A program made the position numbers and the translations under genes. Shown here piece by piece: positions 1-5,692 of a DNA stretch of 6,772 nucleotides. This DNA comes from an uncultured Microbacteriaceae bacterium (GTDB lineage: Bacteria > Actinomycetota > Actinomycetes > Actinomycetales > Microbacteriaceae), in NCBI GenBank assembly GCA_946481135.1, contig CAMLMQ010000162.1:1-6772 (forward strand), in the 5' to 3' direction. Each line of letters starts with the position of its first letter. Within the stretch, counting starts at the first letter, position 1. Under the pieces are notes generated by a model. That model saw only the letters and a list, made by a program, of their open reading frames with translations, searched no databases and had not been told where the DNA came from.

Positions 1-773
1 GACTTCGCGTTGGCGTAGCCGCCCTGGAGGTCGTAGATCGCCTTGAGGAACTCGATCGCCGCGACGTTCTCCGGGTCGTCGAGCGCCGGAGCGCCGTCGG
101 CGTCGATCGTCTGACCGCCGAAGCTCAGCATCCACAGGCCGGCCTTCTGCGGGCCCTGCGGGTCGAAGCCGAGACGGGTCGGGTTGGCGCCGTCCATGAC
201 CGTCATCGCCTCGACCGCGGCGAGGAACGTCTCCTGGTCGGAGGTGTTCATGTCGTCGATCGTGACGCCCGCCTCGTCCATGACCCGCTGGTTCAGCAGG
301 ATGGCCGGCGGCTGGTAGAACTGCGGCACGCCGTAGACGGCGCCGTCGATGGTGACGTCGTCGACGACCTGCGGGTACCAGCGCTCACGCGGGTCGACGT
401 CGTAGAGCGCGAAGCACTCGTCGAGCGGCAGGATGAGGTCCTGCGCGGCGTAGGTGGCGACGAACCGGCGGTCCATCTGCACGACGTCGGCGATGTCGCC
501 GCTCGAGACGCGCGTGACGAACTTCTGCGCGTCGAACGCGGCGGCCTCGAGCTCGACCTCGACGTCGGACTCGCCGACCTTCGCGTCGGCGAGTTCCACG
601 CGCGAGGTGCCGACCTCGTCGGCGTTCTCGAAGCCCCAGACGCTGAGGGTGCCCTCGATCTGGTCGGTGAACTCGGCGCCGCCGGTGTTGCCACCGCCGC
701 CACCGCACGCGGTGAGCGTGAACAGCGCCGCGCCGGCCGTGGCCGCGACGAGCGCCTTGGTTGTCTTCTTCAT
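1..773 (-). CDS. Sugar ABC transporter substrate-binding lipoprotein, partial (3' end outside window)
   Basis: Extracellular solute-binding protein of a CUT1-type sugar importer (SBP family 1, inferred from fold-level motifs and neighbours), anchored to the outer face of the membrane. The first 257 residues are visible. They open with a lipoprotein signal: MKKTTK, a hydrophobic stretch, then lipobox L20-T21-A22-C23, with Cys23 as the lipidated residue, followed by a Gly-rich linker (24-33). The mature part starts with the beta-strand GTLSVWGF (41-48) typical of these proteins, then SSGDIADVV (90-98), and DGAVYGVPQFYQ (143-154), the usual 'G.yGvP' segment before the hinge. Family members are about 420-450 residues, so about 40 percent is missing. 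The ATG at 773-771 is supported by AGAGGA at 785-780, 6 nt upstream. It is the last gene of the minus-strand cluster, 208 bp after permease 2, with its own promoter and operator. The ligand cannot be named; a beta-linked oligosaccharide is inferred from the nearby glycosidases. Confidence 0.9.
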   Translation of the reverse strand, partial: MKKTTKALVAATAGAALFTLTACGGGGGNTGGAEFTDQIEGTLSVWGFENADEVGTSRVELADAKVGESDVEVELEAAAFDAQKFVTRVSSGDIADVVQMDRRFVATYAAQDLILPLDECFALYDVDPRERWYPQVVDDVTIDGAVYGVPQFYQPPAILLNQRVMDEAGVTIDDMNTSDQETFLAAVEAMTVMDGANPTRLGFDPQGPQKAGLWMLSFGGQTIDADGAPALDDPENVAAIEFLKAIYDLQGGYANAK

Positions 774-839
774 TGAATGTCCTCTCGGAGCTGCGTTGTT
801 CCCCGGCGACGTCGCCCGGATGCTCGGAACGTGACGGAA

Positions 840-857
840 TGTGGGAACCATCCCACA
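840..857. promoter_or_regulatory. Candidate LacI-family operator in the binding-protein promoter
   Basis: The plus strand reads TGTGGGAACCATCCCACA, with perfect 7-bp arms (TGTGGGA/TCCCACA) around ACCA. It matches the dyad at 3007-3024 at 15 of 18 positions. It begins 5 nt downstream of the proposed -10 of the binding-protein promoter, so it covers the expected start of transcription, a normal place for a repressor. The LacI-family assignment rests on the dyad's size and the TGTGG...CCACA pattern; the central CC breaks the usual CG centre. Confidence 0.65.
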
Positions 858-862
858 CGGCG

Positions 863-891
863 ACCGTAACGCACCCGAGAGAGCCGCACAA
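863..891 (-). promoter_or_regulatory. Promoter for the sugar-binding lipoprotein gene
   Basis: On the minus strand a -35-like TTGTGC (891-886) is followed after 17 nt by TACGGT (868-863), which fits the actinobacterial TAnnnT -10. Transcription would start near 855, inside the operator at 840-857, giving a leader of about 80 nt before the ATG at 773. This is a sequence prediction; the -35 matches the consensus only partly. Confidence 0.5.
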
Positions 892-909
892 CCCCTGCGA
901 ATAACCGAA

Positions 910-923
910 TGGAATCGATCCCA
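910..923. promoter_or_regulatory. Second, weaker operator-like dyad upstream of the binding-protein promoter
   Basis: The plus strand reads TGGAATCGATCCCA, with 6 of 7 base pairs symmetrical around a CG centre. Read on the minus strand it agrees with the operator at 3007-3024 at 13 of 18 positions over the extended site. It lies upstream of the -35, with its centre 68 bp from the centre of the 840-857 dyad. It may be an auxiliary site for the same regulator. Position and lower match make it less certain. Confidence 0.35.
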
Positions 924-929
924 GACATG

Positions 930-974
930 CGGAATCCGTGGGGCGCCGCGCACGGCGTCGCCCCACGGATTCCG
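930..974 (-). terminator. Long hairpin after permease 2: terminator or mRNA-stabilising element
   Basis: A perfect 16-bp inverted repeat (CGGAATCCGTGGGGCG at 930-945 and its complement at 959-974) encloses a 13-nt loop. It begins 7 nt beyond the permease 2 stop codon in the direction of transcription. No T-run follows on the minus strand. In high-GC actinobacteria such U-less hairpins can terminate, attenuate or protect the upstream message from 3' decay. Its placement separates the permease mRNA from the binding-protein gene, which has its own promoter just downstream. Confidence 0.75.
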
Positions 975-981
975 AGAATGA

Positions 982-1920
982 TCAGCCCTTGCGGCCCTGC
1001 GTGGCCACGCCCTCCACGAAGTACCGCTGACCGAACGCGAACAGCAGGATCATCGGCAGCGTGACGAGCAGCGCGGCGACCATGACGTACTGGTAGTCGC
1101 CGTGACCGCCGTTGGTCGGGCTGTAGCGCGTCATCGCCGACGCGATGCCGAGCGGCACCGTGAAGCCCTCCTGCGTGCCGGCGTTGAGGTAGATGAGGGC
1201 GGCCTGGAGGTTGTTCCACGAGGCCTGGAACTCGAAGAGGAAGACGATCACGAACGACGGGATCGACAGCGGGAACGCCATCCGCCAGAACATGCCCCAG
1301 TAGCTGACCCCGTCCATGCGTGCGGCCTCGAAGATCTCCCGCGGCAGCCCCAGGAAGAACTGTCGCTGCAGGAAGATGTAGAACGCCGAGCCGAAGAGGT
1401 TCATGCCCCACAGGGGCACGTTGGTGCCGACGAACCCGAGGTTGTTCCAGATGAGGAACTGCGGGATGAGCGTGACGGCGCCCGGCAGCATCATCGTCGC
1501 GAGCACGATGCCGAAGAGGATGCCGCGGCCGGGGAACTTGAAGTACGCGAACCCGAAGGCGACGATCGAACTGGACACCGTGACGAACCCCGCGGCGAGG
1601 ATCGCGATGAGGAAGCTGTTGCCGACCCACGCGATGAGCGGCAGTTCGTTCCAGATCTCGACGTAGTTCTCGGGCTGGAATGTGCGCGGGATGAGCGCGT
1701 TGTCGAACACCTGGCCGCGCGGCTTGAAGCTCGCCGCGAGCAGCCAGGCGAACGGGTAGAGGAACAGCAGCGCGAACCCGACGAGGAAGACCCATTGCAC
1801 GACCTGGCCGATGAGTCCGCCGATCGGACGACGGGGCTTGCGGACGATCGACGGCTCGTCGCGGCCGGCGCTCGACAGGATCGGGCCGGCGGCCGCCGGA
1901 TCGACGGTGGACGTGGGCAT
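982..1920 (-). CDS. Sugar ABC transporter permease 2 (MalG/LacG type, CUT1)
   Basis: One of the two inner-membrane subunits of the importer, 312 residues, a little longer than the usual 275-300 because of a polar N-terminal tail (1-38). About six membrane segments can be read, near residues 41-65, 101-125, 133-155, 168-190, 221-236 and 277-300. The EAA loop that docks the ATPase is clear: E198-A-A-R-M-D-G204 ... P217, in the cytoplasmic loop before the fifth segment. The C-terminal QRYFVEGVATQGRKG is the MalG-type ending ('Q..fv.Gl..GavKG'). The ATG at 1920-1918 shares its A with the TGA of permease 1 (TGATG), so the two are translationally coupled. Substrate is not deducible. No ATP-binding gene follows, as expected for actinobacterial CUT1 systems that share an MsiK-like ATPase. 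Confidence 0.95.
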   Translation of the reverse strand: MPTSTVDPAAAGPILSSAGRDEPSIVRKPRRPIGGLIGQVVQWVFLVGFALLFLYPFAWLLAASFKPRGQVFDNALIPRTFQPENYVEIWNELPLIAWVGNSFLIAILAAGFVTVSSSIVAFGFAYFKFPGRGILFGIVLATMMLPGAVTLIPQFLIWNNLGFVGTNVPLWGMNLFGSAFYIFLQRQFFLGLPREIFEAARMDGVSYWGMFWRMAFPLSIPSFVIVFLFEFQASWNNLQAALIYLNAGTQEGFTVPLGIASAMTRYSPTNGGHGDYQYVMVAALLVTLPMILLFAFGQRYFVEGVATQGRKG

Positions 1921-2921
1921 CAGCGCTCGCTCTCGTAGTAGACGAACCGGTTGCCGACCTTCACCTGGATCAGCGAGATCAGCATGATGATCACGAAGAT
2001 GAGCCAGGCCATGGCGGCGGCGAACCCGAAGTTGAACTGGCGGAACGCCTGCTGGAAGAGGTAGACCGCGTAGAACAGCGACGAGTCGGGTGCGCCGGAG
2101 GTCTGGTCTCGGTAGAACAGCAGATACGCCTGGTCGAAGGTCTGCAGGGCGGCGATCGTGAGCACGAGCACGTTGAAGAACATCGGGCCCGAGATCATCG
2201 GCAGGGTGATCGACCAGAACCGGCGCAGCGGGCCGGCGCCGTCGATCATCGCGACCTCGTAGAGATCCTTCGGCACGTTCTTGAGCGCCGCGAGGAAGAT
2301 GACCATCGTGCCGCTCACGGCCCACAGCGACATGAGCACGATCGACGGCTTGACCCAGTCGGGGTCGAGCAGCCACTGCGGACCCTGGATGCCGATGGCC
2401 GCGAGGCCCTTGTTGATGGCGCCCTGGTTGCCGTTGAGCAGCAGGAAGAAGACGGCGGCCGTCGCGACGGCGGGGGTCATCTTCGGCAGGTAGTAGATCG
2501 TGCGGAAGATGCCCGACCCGACCTTGACGTTGTTGAGCAGCATCGCGAGCACGAGGGCGAAGATGATCTCGAGCGGCACGACCATGATCGCGTAGAACAG
2601 GGTGTTCCCGAGCGACATCATGACCTTGGGGTCTTCGAACAGCAGCTCGTAGTTCGCGAAGCCCGCGGGCCGCGCGGAGTTGGTCGCGAGCTGGTAGTAG
2701 CTGAACGAGATCACGAGGCTGTAGATCATCGCGCCGGCCGTGAACACGAGGAACCCGAGGATCCAGGGCGAGATGAAGAGGTATCCCGCGATCGCCTCGC
2801 GCTTGTTGTACTTGCGTACGCGGTAGCCCTCGGGCACGTCGTTCTTCTTGAGCCGCTTGCGCTCGCCCCGCTCGGCGGTGACGATCGCCCGCGTCGAGGT
2901 GTCGGCCTTCGGCGCGCTCAC
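1920..2921 (-). CDS. Sugar ABC transporter permease 1 (MalF/LacF/UgpA type, CUT1)
   Basis: Partner permease, 333 residues from the chosen GTG. A charged cytoplasmic N-terminus (1-42, many Lys/Arg) leads to six membrane segments near 44-75, 103-128, 139-163, 191-213, 244-262 and 297-320. The EAA-type loop is YEVAMIDGAG (221-230) followed by LP at 240-241; the first Ala is replaced by Val, common in this subunit. The start was chosen at GTG 2921-2919 because it overlaps the stop of a well-initiated 17-codon ORF (GTGA) and gives a normal-length N-terminus. No good Shine-Dalgarno precedes the GTG itself. The frame stays open upstream to 3122, but that would run through the operator and the promoter, so those starts are rejected. 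An indel between 2921 and 2971 that would join the leader to this gene cannot be excluded from one sequence. Confidence 0.93.
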   Translation of the reverse strand: MSAPKADTSTRAIVTAERGERKRLKKNDVPEGYRVRKYNKREAIAGYLFISPWILGFLVFTAGAMIYSLVISFSYYQLATNSARPAGFANYELLFEDPKVMMSLGNTLFYAIMVVPLEIIFALVLAMLLNNVKVGSGIFRTIYYLPKMTPAVATAAVFFLLLNGNQGAINKGLAAIGIQGPQWLLDPDWVKPSIVLMSLWAVSGTMVIFLAALKNVPKDLYEVAMIDGAGPLRRFWSITLPMISGPMFFNVLVLTIAALQTFDQAYLLFYRDQTSGAPDSSLFYAVYLFQQAFRQFNFGFAAAMAWLIFVIIMLISLIQVKVGNRFVYYESER

Positions 2922-2929
2922 GTGAGCGC
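2914..2929. repeat. Perfect 16-bp palindrome centred on the permease 1 start codon
   Basis: GCGCTCACGTGAGCGC is fully self-complementary. In the minus-strand mRNA it can fold as a 6-bp GC-rich stem (GCGCUC/GAGCGC) with an ACGU loop. The GUG start of permease 1 and the UGA stop of the leader ORF lie across the loop and the 3' arm. A ribosome finishing the leader would melt it. As DNA it could instead be a protein-binding site (core CACGTG). Confidence 0.6.
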
Positions 2930-2971
2930 ACCGCTCGGGGAGAGCGCCTCGGATGTACGGATCGGGACCAT
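2918..2971 (-). CDS. 17-residue leader ORF overlapping the permease 1 start
   Basis: ATG at 2971-2969 reads MVPIRTSEALSPSGALT and stops at TGA 2920-2918. It is preceded by GAGGAG 5 nt upstream, the best ribosome-binding site in the operon. The stop overlaps the permease 1 GTG as GTGA. It lies in a different frame from the permease. The peptide has no run of one amino acid, no Cys and no membrane character, so it does not look like a classical amino-acid attenuator; its likely role, if real, is to deliver ribosomes to the weak permease start. The alternative is that it is the true permease N-terminus with a frameshift or sequencing error in between. No family is recognised. Confidence 0.55.
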   Translation of the reverse strand: MVPIRTSEALSPSGALT

Positions 2972-2976
2972 GGGGT

Positions 2977-2982
2977 CTCCTC
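2977..2982 (-). promoter_or_regulatory. Strong Shine-Dalgarno of the leader ORF
   Basis: GAGGAG on the minus strand, 5 nt from the ATG at 2971. It decides the reading of this region: the strong initiation signal of the permease operon points to the leader ORF, while the permease GTG 50 nt further on has none of its own. Confidence 0.75.
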
Positions 2983-3006
2983 TTCTCTGAGGCGGGAGAG
3001 GCGGCG

Positions 3007-3024
3007 TGTGGTAACGATTCCACA
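3007..3024. promoter_or_regulatory. LacI-family operator of the permease operon
   Basis: TGTGGTAACGATTCCACA is symmetrical at 7 of 9 pairs with a CG centre, the standard build of LacI-family operators in actinobacteria. It starts 15 nt downstream of the proposed -10 (TATAGT), so it sits just after the transcription start, where a bound repressor blocks the polymerase. The near copy at 840-857 in the other promoter supports function. Confidence 0.7.
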
Positions 3025-3028
3025 GTCA

Positions 3029-3051
3029 CCGTCTTGAGGACTATAAGACGG
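3029..3051. repeat. 7-bp inverted repeat overlapping the permease -10
   Basis: CCGTCTT at 3029-3035 and AAGACGG at 3045-3051 are exact complements around a 9-bp spacer that contains most of the -10. It differs from the LacI-type sites. It may be a second regulator's site or chance. Confidence 0.35.
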
Positions 3052-3069
3052 CGCGCCGCGGACGTGCAA
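3040..3069 (-). promoter_or_regulatory. Promoter of the leader-permease operon
   Basis: On the minus strand TTGCAC (3069-3064) and TATAGT (3045-3040) are 18 nt apart. TATAGT matches the -10 consensus at 5 of 6 positions and stands out in a very GC-rich stretch. Transcription would begin near 3033, leaving a leader of about 60 nt before the ATG at 2971, with the operator at 3007-3024 within it. Confidence 0.65.
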
Positions 3070-3109
3070 GGGGTGGACGCGGCGCGACAGGGGGAAGCGA
3101 CGACGCGGC

Positions 3110-3139
3110 TTGCCGTCCGCATCCTGATGTGGGTACGTT
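3110..3139 (+). promoter_or_regulatory. Possible promoter of the GH2-GH1 operon
   Basis: TTGCCG (3110-3115) and TACGTT (3134-3139, fits TAnnnT) are 18 nt apart. The start would fall near 3146, about 40 nt before the GTG of the GH2 gene. The -10 lies inside the operator-like dyad 3128-3145. Both boxes are weak, so this is a best guess. Confidence 0.35.
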
Positions 3140-3145
3140 CTCATA
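3128..3145. promoter_or_regulatory. Degenerate operator-like dyad upstream of the GH2 gene
   Basis: TGTGGGTACGTTCTCATA has a CG centre and matches the dyad at 840-857 at 13 of 18 positions and that at 3007-3024 at 12 of 18. Its left half is strong and its right half degraded. It lies 40 nt before the GH2 start codon and overlaps the proposed -10, so it could bring the glycosidase genes under the same repressor as the importer. Confidence 0.4.
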
Positions 3146-3184
3146 CGGTGCCGCCCGCCGACGACCGGTGCCGGAGGAAGGGTC

Positions 3185-5692
3185 GTGATCGCCGACAACG
3201 TCGTTCTCGACCTCGCCGGCTCGTGGGAGCTGCGCGAGGCGATCGGCGAGACCTGGCGCTGGTACGCGGCGAAGCCGCCGGAGGCTCTCAACAACGCCGC
3301 GGTCGACGGCGCGGCCCCCGGGTGGCTGCCCGCCGAGGTGCCGGGCTCCGTCGTCGAGGCGCTCGCCGCGGCCGAGGTTCTGCCCGACCCGCGGCGCGGG
3401 TTCGGCAGCCGCGGCGCCGAGTGGACCGGTTCGCGTTCGTGGGTGCTGCGGCGCACGGTCGAGGCGGCGGACGACCTCCCCGACGCCGAGCTCGTGTTCG
3501 ACGGGATCGACCCGGGCGGCCGCGTCTTCTGGGACGGCGTCGAGGTCGGCGCGGTCGACGGGCTCTACCGGCCGCTCCGCATCGGTCTCGGCCGGGTCGC
3601 CGCGGGGCGCCACACGCTCGCCGTCGTGGTCGCGCCCGTGCCGCCCGGCGTGCCGCAGGTGGGGCGCACCGACGAGGTCGCGCGTCACGCGCCCCGGATG
3701 GGACTCGGATGGGACTTCTGCCCGCCCTTCCCGCATCAGGGCATCTGGCGTCCGGTGCGTCTGCGCAGCGGTGCGGGCGTCGTCGACCTCCGCGTCGCGG
3801 TGACCTGTGCCCCCGACGGGTCGACGGGCGAGGTCGTCGTGACCGTCGACGCCGACGCGGCGGCCGGGATGCCGGTGCGCGTCGACCTCGACCTCGGCGA
3901 CGGACGCACGCTGACGGCGGAGGGTGCCGCCGAGGCTCCGCTCCGCCTCGTCGTCGCCGATCCGCCGCGCTGGGAGCTGGTCGGCCACGGCACGCCGCGG
4001 CTCGCCGACCTCGTCGTGCGGGTCGGGCGGGATGCCGAGCGGCGCCGCATCGGGTTCCGGCACCTCGCCGCGGTGCCGACGCCCGGCTCGCCCCCGGATG
4101 CCGCGCGCTACGGGCTCGGGGTGAACGGCATCCCGGTGCCGCTCGCGGGGGTCAACTGGGCACCCGCCGACGCGCAGTTCGGCTCGGTCACCCCCGAGCG
4201 GCTCGCGCATCTGCTCGACCTCGCCGTCGCGGCGGGGGTGCGACTCGTGCGGGTCTGGGGCGGCGGCCTCGTCGAGACGCCCGAGTTCTTCGCCGCGTGC
4301 GACGAGCGGGGTCTGCTCGTGTGGCAGGAGTTCTCGCAGTCGTCGTCGGGTCTGCAGAGCGCGCCGAGCGACGACCCCGGGTTCCTCGCCGGGCTCGAGG
4401 CCGACACCCGAGCCCTCGTGCCGGCCCGCGCGCACCATCCGTCGCTCGCCATCTGGGGCGGCGGCAACGAGCTCGAGGGGCCTCACGGTCCACTGCGCAC
4501 CGACGACAGCCCCGCGCTGCGTCTGCTCGCCGACGTCGTCGCCGAGCTCGACCCCGGGCGTCCCTGGCTGCCGACGTCGCCGAGCGGCCCCGTCTTCCAT
4601 CACCGCCTCGATCCCGAGGGCGGGCTCGGCGAGCAGCACGACGTGCACGGACCCTGGGAGTACCAGGGCCTGGAGGCCCAGCACCGCCTCGCCGACACCG
4701 GCACCTACCTCGCGCACACCGAGTTCGGGGTCGAGGGCATGGCGAACCGCCGACTGTGGGAGCACGTGGTGCCCGAGGGCCGTGCGCTGCCCGCCGACCG
4801 CTCCAACCCGCTGCACCGCCACCTCGGTGAGTGGTGGGACAACGCGCCCCAGGTGCAGGAGCTCTTCGGCGGCGACCTCGCACTCGAGGAACTGCGCCGT
4901 GCGAGCCAGTGGCTGCAGGCGTCGGGGCTCGCGACCGTGCTCGAGGCCGACCGGCGGCGCGCGCCCCGCACGTCGATGGTGCTGCCCTGGCAGCTCGCCG
5001 AGTCGTACCCGAACACGTGGGGCACCGCCCTCGTCGGCTTCGACGGCGAACCGAAGCCTGCGCTCGGGGTGCTCGCGCGCGCCTTCGCCGCCGAGCGCGC
5101 CACGTTCCGCACCGCCCGCACGGCCTGGGGCGGACACGGTGCCGCGCACGCGGAGGCCTGGCTGTGGAGCGAGCGCGGCCGGGATGCCGGCGGCACCCTC
5201 GAACTTACGGCGCTCGACCTCGCCGGCCGCGTCCTCGCCCATGAGGAGGTCGCGCTCGGCGCGGTGCGGCATCCCGCGGCCGTCGCCGGGCTGACCCTTC
5301 CGACCCCCGACGGTCCGTTCCTCTGGCGCGCGCGTTGGCGCGATGTCGACGGAGCCGAGATCGACGACGAGCTCCTGCTGCAGACGGGCGGCGCCGACCT
5401 CGCCGCGCTGCGGACGCTGCCTCGCACGACACTGCGCGCCGACGCGACGCCGGGCGGATGGCGGGTGGGCAACACGGGCGACGTCGCGGCGATCGCGTGG
5501 GGCCCGCGCGACGTGCGACCCGGTGACGACCTGCGTCTGCTCGCCGCCCTCTCCGACCCCCGCCCGCTGCTGCCCGCGGCCGAGCGGTTCGTCCCACTCG
5601 TGTCGGGGAGCGCCCACCACGGCGACCTCGTCGTCGACGCCTGGAACGCCGACCCCGTACCGCTGCCGCCCTGCCGAAAGGACCCCTCATGA
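3185..5692 (+). CDS. GH2 glycoside hydrolase, beta-mannosidase type
   Basis: Cytoplasmic exo-glycosidase, 835 residues, the normal length for GH2 beta-mannosidases, which release beta-D-mannose from the non-reducing end of manno-oligosaccharides with retention. The N-terminal sugar-binding domain (about 1-190) begins LDLAGSWELRE and ends WDFCPPFPHQGIWRPVRL (176-193), typical of the family. An Ig-like domain follows (about 197-295), then the TIM barrel from about 310 (GVNWAPADAQF, RLVRVWGGGLVE). The acid/base is E429 in WGGGNELEG and the nucleophile E513 in HTEFGVEG, by family alignment. PWQLAESYPNTWGTA (601-615) matches the conserved barrel-end segment. A beta-rich tail runs from about 640. 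The GTG start has GGAGG at 3173-3177, 7 nt upstream. No signal peptide is seen. Glycone specificity is not proven: exo-glucosaminidase or another GH2 activity is possible. The TGA overlaps the next ATG (ATGA). Confidence 0.85.
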   Translation: MIADNVVLDLAGSWELREAIGETWRWYAAKPPEALNNAAVDGAAPGWLPAEVPGSVVEALAAAEVLPDPRRGFGSRGAEWTGSRSWVLRRTVEAADDLPDAELVFDGIDPGGRVFWDGVEVGAVDGLYRPLRIGLGRVAAGRHTLAVVVAPVPPGVPQVGRTDEVARHAPRMGLGWDFCPPFPHQGIWRPVRLRSGAGVVDLRVAVTCAPDGSTGEVVVTVDADAAAGMPVRVDLDLGDGRTLTAEGAAEAPLRLVVADPPRWELVGHGTPRLADLVVRVGRDAERRRIGFRHLAAVPTPGSPPDAARYGLGVNGIPVPLAGVNWAPADAQFGSVTPERLAHLLDLAVAAGVRLVRVWGGGLVETPEFFAACDERGLLVWQEFSQSSSGLQSAPSDDPGFLAGLEADTRALVPARAHHPSLAIWGGGNELEGPHGPLRTDDSPALRLLADVVAELDPGRPWLPTSPSGPVFHHRLDPEGGLGEQHDVHGPWEYQGLEAQHRLADTGTYLAHTEFGVEGMANRRLWEHVVPEGRALPADRSNPLHRHLGEWWDNAPQVQELFGGDLALEELRRASQWLQASGLATVLEADRRRAPRTSMVLPWQLAESYPNTWGTALVGFDGEPKPALGVLARAFAAERATFRTARTAWGGHGAAHAEAWLWSERGRDAGGTLELTALDLAGRVLAHEEVALGAVRHPAAVAGLTLPTPDGPFLWRARWRDVDGAEIDDELLLQTGGADLAALRTLPRTTLRADATPGGWRVGNTGDVAAIAWGPRDVRPGDDLRLLAALSDPRPLLPAAERFVPLVSGSAHHGDLVVDAWNADPVPLPPCRKDPS

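Noticed and set aside
454..834. A 126-codon plus-strand open frame opposite the start of the binding-protein gene.
   Set aside because: Ser/Ala/Pro-rich shadow of a lipoprotein gene that has a clear signal, lipobox and Shine-Dalgarno on the other strand.
982..3456. An 824-codon open frame on the minus strand that contains permease 2 as its end.
   Set aside because: Only the last 312 codons read as a permease. The upstream part is Arg-rich, crosses permease 1 in another frame, and covers the promoter and operators. It is open only because high GC makes stops rare; the true start is the ATG at 1920.
2953..4830. A 625-codon plus-strand open frame over the divergent region and the GH2 gene.
   Set aside because: It runs through the operators and is Arg/Ala-rich throughout, in a frame offset from the GH2 gene, which has the proper start, Shine-Dalgarno and motifs.
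3041..5620. An 859-codon antisense open frame opposite the GH2 gene, and a similar 591-codon one at 4705-6480.
   Set aside because: Low-complexity Arg/Gly/Ala/Val-rich products with no family features, lying opposite genes with clear catalytic motifs. These are typical mirror frames of GC-rich coding sequence.
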